Shown here one piece after another: positions 30,032 through 36,553 of a stretch of 36,553 bases of DNA. Each line of letters opens with the position of its first letter. Positions within the stretch are counted from its first letter, which is position 1. Origin of the DNA: an uncultured Luminiphilus sp. Lineage in GTDB: Bacteria > Pseudomonadota > Gammaproteobacteria > Pseudomonadales > Halieaceae. The translations under genes were made by a program, and so were the position numbers. Below the pieces are notes generated by a model. That model was not told where the DNA came from, ran no database searches, and worked only from the letters and a program-made list of their open reading frames with translations. Location: positions 1 through 36,553 of the forward strand of contig CAJQLP010000228.1 in assembly GCA_905479205.1 (NCBI GenBank), given 5' to 3'.

Positions 30032-31702
30032 TTAACCTACAGCACCCTCACCTGCAGCTTTTTCGCCGAACTCGGAGCGCACCAGAAGGCTGTGATAGTT
30101 GGCTCGATCTATCTCTCCCCGGGCGCTGCGATCTGTCACGGAAACCAGCCATATCACAGCGAATGCGAACGGCATGGTGAACAGTCCCGGATAATCATAA
30201 GGGAACAGTGGCTGCTCGTTGCCTATGACCGAGACCCAAACCTGAGGACCCAAGACGATTAACAATAGCGACGACAGGAAGCCTGCAATAGCACCATAGG
30301 TGGCCCCACGGGTGGTCAGTCCAGACCAGAACATGGAGAGCAACAAAATCGGGAACGTCACCGAGGCGGCAGTCACCATGGGCATGACCGCGATAAACGC
30401 AACATTCTCATTTTCAAAGGCGATACCCAAGACCACGGCAACCAAGCCAATGACAAACACAGCTATGCGCGTAATGCGCAGCTCAGTTTTGGGGTCAGGT
30501 TCACCCTGCTTGATGACCTGAGCATACAAATCATGGGAAATAGCAGCGGCACCCGACACCGTTAAACCTGCAACCACCGCGAGGATGGTGGCGAAACTCA
30601 CCGCAGACATAAATCCGGTGAGAATATCTCCGCCCATCGCCGAGGCAATATGAATGGCCGCCATGTTGATGCCGCCGGTGAGCTTGCCGTCGGCATCAAA
30701 ATATTCGGGATTCCCGTAAATAAAGGCCACGGTGCCAAAACCTAGCACCAACAGCACGAGGTAGAAATACCCCATGAACAGAGAGGCGTAAAAAGCGGAC
30801 AGCTGGGCCTGTCGCATATCAGGCACAGTAAACAGGCGCATGAGAATATGGGGCAAGCCCAGAGTTCCGAATAACATCGACACCTGAATGGTCGCTATTT
30901 GAACGGGATCTTTGAAAACCACGCCGGGGGACAGGATAGCCTCGCCCTTGGGGTGCTTCTCAACCGCTAGGGACAACAGCTCGTTGAAGCTGAAGCCCGT
31001 GCGCGCCAGAATCAGTATCGCAATGAGCGTGACCCCCGTTAACAGTAACGTGGCCTTAATGATTTGCACCCATGTGGTGGCTAACATCCCACCAAAAGCG
31101 ACATAGGCCAAAACGAGGGCGCTTACAGTTATCACGGCTACTTCATAAGGCAGACCAAACAGAAGCTGGATCAGTTTTCCAGCACCCACCATCTGGGCGA
31201 TGAGATACATAATCACAACAGCGATGGTGCCAATGGATGCCACGATTCTTATTTGACCACGCGCTAAGCGCTGGGACACCACATCGACAAACGTGAAGCT
31301 GCCCAGATTTCGCACCCGCTTGGCAAACATGAACATCAGCAGTGGCCAAGCAGCAAACGCGCCGAGGGACAAAATCATGCCATCGAAACCGCCCACGAAG
31401 ATCAGACCTGTGATCCCTAGGAAGGACGCCGCAGACATAAAATCTCCGGCAATCGCCGCACCGTTCTGCAGCCCGGTGATCTTGCCGCCGGCGTTATAAA
31501 AGGCTGCGCTGGAGGTTGTGGTTTTGGCCGCACGCCAAGTAATCAGCAGGGTCATCACCACAAACAACAGGAACATAACTATAGCGGTAGTGTTGAGCGG
31601 CTGCTGCTCTACTTCACCGTCAATTGAGCCGGCCGCCGCTGCGACACCAGACAGCACCAGCAAAGGAGCTGATCTCAGTAGAAACAAGAACATAGCCTTC
31701 AT
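30032..31702 (-). CDS. Sodium:solute symporter, ActP-like (probable phenylacetate permease)
   Basis: A 556-residue SSS-family cation symporter with about 13 transmembrane helices. Typical ActP features are AAKTTTSSAAFYNAGGKITG, NGAAIAGDFMSAASFLGITG, the VVIMYLIAQMVGAGKLIQ helix and the GLTVSGAAAISHDLY segment. The hydrophobic N-terminal LRSAPLLVLSGVAAAA may act as first helix or signal. ATG 31702 overlaps the DUF485 stop (ATGA); the longer frame to 31846 is inside the DUF485 gene. ActP imports acetate in E. coli, but homologues within paa clusters serve as phenylacetate permeases (PaaL/PhaJ). Its place after paaE argues for phenylacetate uptake. Confidence 0.87.
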   Translation of the reverse strand: MKAMFLFLLRSAPLLVLSGVAAAAGSIDGEVEQQPLNTTAIVMFLLFVVMTLLITWRAAKTTTSSAAFYNAGGKITGLQNGAAIAGDFMSAASFLGITGLIFVGGFDGMILSLGAFAAWPLLMFMFAKRVRNLGSFTFVDVVSQRLARGQIRIVASIGTIAVVIMYLIAQMVGAGKLIQLLFGLPYEVAVITVSALVLAYVAFGGMLATTWVQIIKATLLLTGVTLIAILILARTGFSFNELLSLAVEKHPKGEAILSPGVVFKDPVQIATIQVSMLFGTLGLPHILMRLFTVPDMRQAQLSAFYASLFMGYFYLVLLVLGFGTVAFIYGNPEYFDADGKLTGGINMAAIHIASAMGGDILTGFMSAVSFATILAVVAGLTVSGAAAISHDLYAQVIKQGEPDPKTELRITRIAVFVIGLVAVVLGIAFENENVAFIAVMPMVTAASVTFPILLLSMFWSGLTTRGATYGAIAGFLSSLLLIVLGPQVWVSVIGNEQPLFPYDYPGLFTMPFAFAVIWLVSVTDRSARGEIDRANYHSLLVRSEFGEKAAGEGAVG

Positions 31703-31944
31703 TCCTGAGTTTCCTTGCTTTCCATTTGCAGGAATAAAAATTCCATGCCAATAAAAATAAGCACCAACAGGATGAACATCAGCAATGAACCGGTGACCTG
31801 AGTCACCCCTAGTCGATGGCTCAAGGGCTCTCCCCAAGAGCTCCAATTCAGCGAGAACGAAAAGTAGAGTACCAAGTGCACCGCGGAAAATGCGAGGCGA
31901 CGGCGAGTCTTACGCTGTACATAGGCCAGTCTGGGATCTGTCAT
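31699..31944 (-). CDS. DUF485 (YjcH-like) small membrane protein
   Basis: An 81-residue protein with two hydrophobic helices (around residues 18-35 and 50-72) of the DUF485 family, which is regularly encoded just before ActP-type symporters and thought to assist them. It is shorter than E. coli YjcH (about 104 aa). The stop overlaps the symporter start, so they are coupled. It begins 70 bp after paaE, with an AAAGG ribosome site. Confidence 0.83.
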   Translation of the reverse strand: MTDPRLAYVQRKTRRRLAFSAVHLVLYFSFSLNWSSWGEPLSHRLGVTQVTGSLLMFILLVLIFIGMEFLFLQMESKETQE

Positions 31945-32014
31945 ACAAAAACCTTTGTTATCGTTGTTTTGTCAGGGTTACATCACTGCGCTGCCAATAC
32001 CGTCAGCGGTTGGG

Positions 32015-33118
32015 TCACTCCCCGGCCCAGCGTTTGTCGAAGTCTACAACGACACGATCACTGATGGGATGCGCCTGGCAAGTGAGAATCATACCCGCCG
32101 CAATTTCATCCTGGGTGAGTCCCCGCTGGATGTCCATCTCCACCTCCCCCTCTACCAAGAGTGCTTTGCAGGTCGAGCATACCCCACCTTTGCAGGCGTA
32201 GGGCAAGTCCAAACCCACATTGATCCCGGCGTCCAATAGGTTTTCACCGTCAGCCGCTATTTCAATCATGTTTGTCCGGCCGTCAGCGACAATAGTGACA
32301 TTACATACCTTGCCGCCATAGGCCTCTGAGCGAGCATGATGTCGTGCCACTCGCTCCGCCGCATCCTCTGCCGAGCTGCCGAACAACTCGTATCGAATTT
32401 GATCTTCTCCGATACCAATGCCTTTTAAGCCCCGGGACACCTCCGAAATCATCGATTCAGGACCGCATAGTAAAAACAAATCAAACTGATTCAACTTCAC
32501 TAACTGGCGATTGAGCTCGGCACCTTTTTTGTTGTCCAGCCGCCCATTAAGAATGGGGGCCTCTTGGGCCTCGCGACTTAGAATATTGATCCAGTTGAAT
32601 CGATCTAGGTAGCGGTTTTTAAGGAACGACAATGTCTGACGAAACATAATCGTCGACGTTCGCTGGTTGCCATATAGCAAGGTAACGGAGCTCTGGGGTT
32701 CCGCCTCAAGCACAGCCTCAATATTGGACATAATGGGGGTAATACCCGAGCCAGCTGCGATGAACAGGTAGTTGTGGGCCTTCTGTGAATCCACATCGAC
32801 ACAGAAATGTCCCTGGGGCGGCATCACGTCAAGGGTTGATCCGACCTTGAGCTGATCATTGGCGAAGTTAGAAAACAAGCCTCCCTCAACCCGCTTGATG
32901 GCAACCTTCAAAGCGTCCCTGCCCGGACCAACACAAATTGAATAAGATCGACTCACGGTTTCGCCGTCGATGTCGGCACGCAGCGTCAAATACTGACCAG
33001 GCCTAAATCGAAAGGCATCCTTGAGTCCATCGGGAACATTAAACCCTACACACACCGCTTGGTCTGTTTCAGGTGTAACTTCCGACACAGTCAGCTGATG
33101 ATAAGCACCTGTCGACAT
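32015..33118 (-). CDS. paaE: Phenylacetyl-CoA epoxidase reductase PaaE
   Basis: A 367-residue flavin-iron-sulfur reductase that passes electrons from NADPH to the PaaABC(D) oxygenase. The ferredoxin-reductase part has the FAD motif RSYSICVGPG (arginine-rich RxYS), then the nucleotide-binding domain (FIAAGSGITPIMS and LLCGPESMI). The C-terminal plant-type [2Fe-2S] domain has C309, C314, C317 and C347 (CKGGVCSTC ... LTCQ). The ATG is 2 bp after the paaD stop, with an AAGGCGA ribosome site. Length and domain order agree with PaaE. A Rieske-oxygenase reductase would have a similar layout, but the neighbours settle the call. Confidence 0.94.
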   Translation of the reverse strand: MSTGAYHQLTVSEVTPETDQAVCVGFNVPDGLKDAFRFRPGQYLTLRADIDGETVSRSYSICVGPGRDALKVAIKRVEGGLFSNFANDQLKVGSTLDVMPPQGHFCVDVDSQKAHNYLFIAAGSGITPIMSNIEAVLEAEPQSSVTLLYGNQRTSTIMFRQTLSFLKNRYLDRFNWINILSREAQEAPILNGRLDNKKGAELNRQLVKLNQFDLFLLCGPESMISEVSRGLKGIGIGEDQIRYELFGSSAEDAAERVARHHARSEAYGGKVCNVTIVADGRTNMIEIAADGENLLDAGINVGLDLPYACKGGVCSTCKALLVEGEVEMDIQRGLTQDEIAAGMILTCQAHPISDRVVVDFDKRWAGE

Positions 33119-33120
33119 AA

Positions 33121-33639
33121 TTAGATCGCCTTAAACACGTCAAAGGGTTCGCTACAAGCCTTGCAGCGATACAGCGCCTTACACGCCGTTGAACCAAATT
33201 CACTGATGACAGCAACATCCTCACTGCCGCACTGGGGACATGCCGCTTTATCACCATCTGGGGCGGCAACGCCGTAGGCGGCCATCTTGCGCCGACTCTC
33301 TGGCGTGAGCCAAGCTGTGGTCCATGCGGGTGCCAAGCGGGTCTCGACTTCCACGTTGAGATAGCCAGCTTGGGCCAAGGCGGCGCGGGCGTCCTCCTCC
33401 ATGACCGTCATTGCAGGGCACCCGATGTACGTTGGCGTCATCACGATGTACACGCTGTCACCGCGCAGCTCCACGTTCTGAAGAACGCCCAGCTCATAAA
33501 GCGTAATCACGGGGATCTCGGGATCCATCACGGCGTCAAGAAGATCCCACAACTCAGGATTTGGCGAGTTGGCCCGACGAAGTCGGCGCGCCATCTCTTC
33601 CTCTGGGAGCAAGGGAATCAGATCAGCCACTTGAGTCAT
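33121..33639 (-). CDS. paaD: Phenylacetate degradation protein PaaD (Fe-S/metal-cluster assembly type)
   Basis: A 172-residue MIP18/DUF59 family protein with a C-terminal zinc-ribbon-like tail. The DUF59 part has VMDPEIPVITLYELGV and TPTYIGCPA (C74). The tail carries C134, C137, C153, C159 and C162 (CPQCGS, ACKALYRCKAC). PaaD is needed for phenylacetyl-CoA epoxidase activity, probably in maturation of an iron or Fe-S centre. I chose ATG 33639; a GTG codon immediately before it is an alternative. It lies 15 bp after paaC. Confidence 0.92.
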   Translation of the reverse strand: MTQVADLIPLLPEEEMARRLRRANSPNPELWDLLDAVMDPEIPVITLYELGVLQNVELRGDSVYIVMTPTYIGCPAMTVMEEDARAALAQAGYLNVEVETRLAPAWTTAWLTPESRRKMAAYGVAAPDGDKAACPQCGSEDVAVISEFGSTACKALYRCKACSEPFDVFKAI

Positions 33640-33654
33640 CACGATACTCGCCTG

Positions 33655-34413
33655 TTACCACTTAAGTCCGGGATAGGCTCGCTGCATGAACTGCAGTTCG
33701 GCCAGTAGATAGCCCAAATACTCCGTGTGGTGCCCTGTGCGTCCACCTCGGATAGACCAGTCGGCTTCTGGAAGGCTCAACGTGGCTTCCCTCAAAACCC
33801 CGGCCACGTTGTCATGCCAATCGTGCTGAAACAGACGGGGATCAACGGCTATACCTGAATCAATGAGGCGCTGCTCAAGCTCGTCTACCTCAAACAGCTC
33901 GTGGGTATAACCCCACAATTCGTCGACCGCCGCCTGCATACGGGCGTGACTTTCTTCAGTCCCATCCCCCAAGCGCAGCATCCACTCCCTACCACGACGC
34001 AGATGGTAGGTACTCTCTTTTTCGGCTTTGGCCGCGATAGCCGCCAGCCGGTCATCGTAGCTACCCTTGAGAGCCTGCAACATTGGTAAGGCATAAGCGT
34101 CATAAAAGAATTGGCGCACAACGCTGTGGGCAAAATCACCGCGGGGCAATTCGCAGAGCAGCAAATTGGTGAATGCTCTCGCGTCTCGGGTGTAAGCGAA
34201 GGTGTCCTCGGTTGTGTCCCCCCCCTCTAACTCCGCCGCATATTGGTAGAACATGCGGGCACGGCCCACATAGTCTAGTGCCACGTTGGTCACCGCCAAA
34301 TCTTCTTCAAGAAATGGGGCTCGACTAGTCCACTCGGAAACCCGGTGCCCCAAAATTAGGGCGTCATCACCGAGTCGCACCGCGTAGCGAGAGATATCCG
34401 TTCGTTCTGTCAC
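33655..34413 (-). CDS. paaC: Phenylacetyl-CoA epoxidase structural subunit PaaC
   Basis: A 252-residue ferritin-like helical protein, the non-catalytic partner of PaaA in the 1,2-phenylacetyl-CoA epoxidase. Matches include DDALILGHRVSEWTSRAPFL, DLAVTNVALDYVGRARM, FFYDAYALPMLQAL, YHLRRGREWMLRLGDGT and the terminal GRTGHHTEYLGYLLAELQ. The start is GTG at 34411-34413 and overlaps the paaB stop (GTGA). Length agrees with the family (about 250 aa). Confidence 0.94.
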   Translation of the reverse strand: MTERTDISRYAVRLGDDALILGHRVSEWTSRAPFLEEDLAVTNVALDYVGRARMFYQYAAELEGGDTTEDTFAYTRDARAFTNLLLCELPRGDFAHSVVRQFFYDAYALPMLQALKGSYDDRLAAIAAKAEKESTYHLRRGREWMLRLGDGTEESHARMQAAVDELWGYTHELFEVDELEQRLIDSGIAVDPRLFQHDWHDNVAGVLREATLSLPEADWSIRGGRTGHHTEYLGYLLAELQFMQRAYPGLKW

Positions 34414-34694
34414 AGGCTATCCACTCCCTCGGGCATCTCATACATGGAAGCATGACGATAGGGCTTGTCATCGAGGGGATCATAAAAACTCTCGCAGTCC
34501 GACTCCTGCGACGCAGTGATGTCTTTAGAAGCCACCACCCAGATGCTCACACCTTCACTGCGGCGGGTGTAGACATCTCGGGCGTACTCAAGCGCCTGCT
34601 CAGGATCGTCTGCATGAAGGCTACCAACGTGCTTGTGATCCAGCCCGCGACGGGAGCGGATAAAAACTTCATACAACTGCATGTGATCGGACAT
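34410..34694 (-). CDS. paaB: Phenylacetyl-CoA epoxidase subunit PaaB
   Basis: A 94-residue small protein of the PaaB family: LYEVFIRSRRGLDHKHVGSL, then DPEQALEYARDVYTRR, SIWVVASKDI and FYDPLDDKPYRHAS are conserved segments. PaaB links PaaAC heterodimers in the epoxidase assembly and is required for activity. It lies between paaA (21-bp gap) and paaC (GTGA overlap). Confidence 0.95.
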   Translation of the reverse strand: MSDHMQLYEVFIRSRRGLDHKHVGSLHADDPEQALEYARDVYTRRSEGVSIWVVASKDITASQESDCESFYDPLDDKPYRHASMYEMPEGVDSL

Positions 34695-34715
34695 TGATCA
34701 TTCCCCCAGTAACAA

Positions 34716-35672
34716 TTAAGCGACGTTGGCCTTGCGAGCGCGACGTTTCGCGTCGTAAGCCGCCATTGCCTCCCGCACCCACGCGCCCTCTTCGTGAGCT
34801 TTGACGTGGTGTGCAAGGCGCTGGCGATTGCAGGGCCCGTTGCCAGAGACAACACGCTCGAATTCAGCCCAGTCGATGGCGCCAAAATCGTAGTGACCGC
34901 GCTCTTCGTTCCACTTTAAGTCGGGGTCGGGTACTTCCAGACCGATGGCATGGGCCTGCTGTACCGCCTGATCAACAAACTGCTGGCGTAGATCGTCGTT
35001 GGCTCGCCGCTTGATTTTCCACTTCATGTTCTGAGCGCTGTGTGCTGATTCGCCATCATGGGGGCCAAACATCATGAGGGCAGGCCACCACCAGCGATTG
35101 ACAGAATCCTGGGCCATAGCCTTTTGCTCATCGCTACCTTCCATGAGCGTCATCATGATGTGATAACCCTGACGCTGGTGAAAACTCTCTTCTTTACAAA
35201 TTCGCACCATGGCCCGGGCATAAGGACCGTAAGAGGTATTTTGCAGCGACACCTGATTAACAATGGCGGCACTGTCTACTAACCAACCGATGGCACCGAT
35301 ATCTGCCCAGGTGATGCTGGGATAGTTGAAAATTGAAGCGTATTTGCTGGTGCCCTTGTGGAGACGGTCAATCAGCTCTTCACGGGTAATACCCAAGGTC
35401 TCAGCTGCAGAGTACAGGTAGAGCCCGTGCCCCGCCTCGTCTTGAACCTTAGCGAGCAAGATGGCCTTGCGCTCCAGGGTAGGTGCCCGGCTGATCCAAT
35501 TTCCTTCAGGCTGCTCGCCAATCACCTCTGAGTGGGCGTGCTGGGAAATCTGCCGGATCAAGGTTTGCCGATATTTTTCCGGCATCCAATCCTTGGGTTC
35601 AATCTTCTCTTCCGCATCAATGCGAGCTTGAAACTGCTCTTCACTCGGCAGTGCTACTACGTTGTCCGTCAT
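34716..35672 (-). CDS. paaA: Phenylacetyl-CoA epoxidase catalytic subunit PaaA
   Basis: A 318-residue di-iron oxygenase subunit that converts phenylacetyl-CoA to its ring-1,2-epoxide. Two ExxH motifs are visible, E79-x2-H82 ([13 protein letters not shown]) and E162-x2-H165 ([12 protein letters not shown]), with further carboxylates near E49 ([13 protein letters not shown]) as candidate iron ligands. [20 protein letters not shown] and the RGHYDFG segment near the C-terminus also match PaaA. The gene is 24 bp after the thiolase stop and starts the paaABCDE block. Family length (about 310-330) agrees. Confidence 0.96.
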   Translation of the reverse strand: MTDNVVALPSEEQFQARIDAEEKIEPKDWMPEKYRQTLIRQISQHAHSEVIGEQPEGNWISRAPTLERKAILLAKVQDEAGHGLYLYSAAETLGITREELIDRLHKGTSKYASIFNYPSITWADIGAIGWLVDSAAIVNQVSLQNTSYGPYARAMVRICKEESFHQRQGYHIMMTLMEGSDEQKAMAQDSVNRWWWPALMMFGPHDGESAHSAQNMKWKIKRRANDDLRQQFVDQAVQQAHAIGLEVPDPDLKWNEERGHYDFGAIDWAEFERVVSGNGPCNRQRLAHHVKAHEEGAWVREAMAAYDAKRRARKANVA

Positions 35673-35696
35673 GTTGCTGCTCCACTCAAGTTAACT

Positions 35697-36553
35697 TCAA
35701 ATTCGTTCGATAATCAGCGCGATGCCTTGCCCAACGCCAATACACATAGTGCACAGGGCGTACTGGCCGCCGCGCCGCTGTAGCTCATAGGTAGCGGTGG
35801 TCACCAGCCGAGCCCCGCTCATACCCAGCGGATGGCCGATAGAGATGGCACCGCCATTGGGGTTCACGTGTTCCGCGTCATCAGGCAAACCCAACCCGCG
35901 CATAACCGCTAAACCCTGGGCTGCAAAAGCCTCGTTGAGCTCAATAACATCCATCTGCTCAATGCTTAAACCCGCAAGCGCTAGCACTTTGTTGCTGGCT
36001 TCAAGGGGACCGTAACCCATAATGCGCGGCTCTAATCCACTGGTTGCCATGGCGACAATCCGCGACTTTGGCGTTAAACCATGTGCACGCGCGGCATCCT
36101 CAGAGGCCACCAGGAGCGCACAGGCGCCGTCGTTGACGCTTGATGCGTTGCCGGCGGTTACCGTGCCACCCTCTCTAAACGGGGTGGGAAGTTTAGCCAA
36201 AAGTTCGAGGGACGTTTCACGACGCGGCCCCTCGTCGGTATCGACGGTGATGGGATCTCGTTTTCTCTGGGGTATCACCACCGGAGCAATTTCCTCAGCA
36301 AGACGTCCAGCATCCTGCGCGGCCAGTGCTCTCTGATGGGATCGCAGCGCGAAGGCATCTTGATCTTCTCGGGATATGTTGAACTGCTCGGCAACGTTCT
36401 CGGCGGTCTCGGGCATAGAGTCGGTACCCCACGCTTTTTTAAACGCCGGGTTCACGAAGCGCCAACCAATCGTGGTGTCGTAGGTTTGAATATTTCGATC
36501 GAAAGCCGATGAGCCCTTACCGAAAACAAAAGGAGCGCGACTCATCGACTCAA
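35697..36553 (-). CDS. paaJ: 3-oxoadipyl-CoA / 3-oxo-5,6-dehydrosuberyl-CoA thiolase, C-terminal part
   Basis: The gene enters from beyond the window; about 285 C-terminal residues are visible. The first in-window residues read ESMSRAPFVFGKGSSAF, which in PcaF/PaaJ follow the active-site region, so the nucleophilic Cys (about residue 90) lies outside. Visible landmarks are DTTIGWRF, DSMPETAENVAEQF, GTVTAGNASSVNDGA, IELNEAFAAQGLAV, the GHP motif (SIGHPLGMSGARL) and the second catalytic cysteine (LCTMCIGVGQG). PaaJ cleaves the terminal CoA esters of the phenylacetate pathway to acetyl-CoA and succinyl-CoA. PcaF is nearly the same protein; placement directly before paaA favours paaJ. The internal ATG at 36543-36545 is not the start. 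Confidence 0.92.
   Translation of the reverse strand, partial: ESMSRAPFVFGKGSSAFDRNIQTYDTTIGWRFVNPAFKKAWGTDSMPETAENVAEQFNISREDQDAFALRSHQRALAAQDAGRLAEEIAPVVIPQRKRDPITVDTDEGPRRETSLELLAKLPTPFREGGTVTAGNASSVNDGACALLVASEDAARAHGLTPKSRIVAMATSGLEPRIMGYGPLEASNKVLALAGLSIEQMDVIELNEAFAAQGLAVMRGLGLPDDAEHVNPNGGAISIGHPLGMSGARLVTTATYELQRRGGQYALCTMCIGVGQGIALIIERI

Noticed and set aside
1-36553. tRNA, rRNA, CRISPR arrays, insertion sequences, phage genes
   Set aside because: Looked for cloverleaf-like segments, regular short repeats, transposase motifs and terminal inverted repeats by eye in noncoding gaps and found none that could be supported.

Overview
The window looks like a chromosomal catabolic region of a marine-type gammaproteobacterium. 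This is inferred from dense ATGA/GTGA-coupled operons at moderate GC, a TonB-dependent receptor, a Rieske oxygenase, several CoA-ligase/beta-oxidation enzymes and a phenylacetate (paa) cluster. The taxon is inference; there is no rRNA or tRNA here. I saw no insertion sequence, CRISPR array or prophage gene. Almost the whole window is coding.

Region 1 (1-10528): a truncated cyclase-family hydrolase gene (minus strand) and a 57-codon remnant of a GMC oxidoreductase precede a tightly packed plus-strand operon. Its genes encode an enoyl-CoA hydratase/3-hydroxyacyl-CoA dehydrogenase fusion, an acyl-CoA ligase, a thiolase-fold protein without the usual Cys/His catalytic motifs, its DUF35 Zn-ribbon partner, an SDR, and the alpha and beta subunits of a Rieske ring-hydroxylating oxygenase. 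A glutaryl-CoA dehydrogenase gene follows after a gap. This reads as CoA-dependent catabolism of an unknown, probably cyclic or aromatic, acid. The thiolase-fold/DUF35 pair resembles the retro-aldolase pair of steroid side-chain degradation.

Region 2 (10529-23257): a MarR regulator diverges from an amidase plus AtoE-type short-chain fatty acid transporter. Facing them on the minus strand are a TonB-dependent receptor, a periplasmic YtcJ-like amidohydrolase lipoprotein, a Tat-exported amidase, an HDAH-type deacetylase and a MatB-like malonyl-CoA synthetase. Together they suggest capture and deacylation of an amide-linked compound, with activation of the released acid.

Region 3 (23423-29823, minus strand): a complete tryptophan tryptophylquinone (TTQ) aromatic amine dehydrogenase operon. 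Order of transcription: aldehyde dehydrogenase, heavy chain (aauB), aauE, aauD, light chain (aauA), a monohaem cytochrome c, a dihaem c4-like cytochrome and an AraC regulator. The light chain has 14 cysteines plus both TTQ tryptophans and reads as the aromatic type, not the methylamine type.

Region 4 (30032-36553, minus strand): a truncated thiolase (paaJ/pcaF-like), paaABCDE (phenylacetyl-CoA epoxidase and accessory genes), a DUF485 protein and an ActP-like symporter, probably the phenylacetate permease. Regions 3 and 4 form a logical route: arylethylamine to arylacetaldehyde (AADH), to arylacetate (ALDH), then the phenylacetyl-CoA pathway. The CoA ligase paaK, and paaG, paaZ, paaF and paaH, are not in the window.
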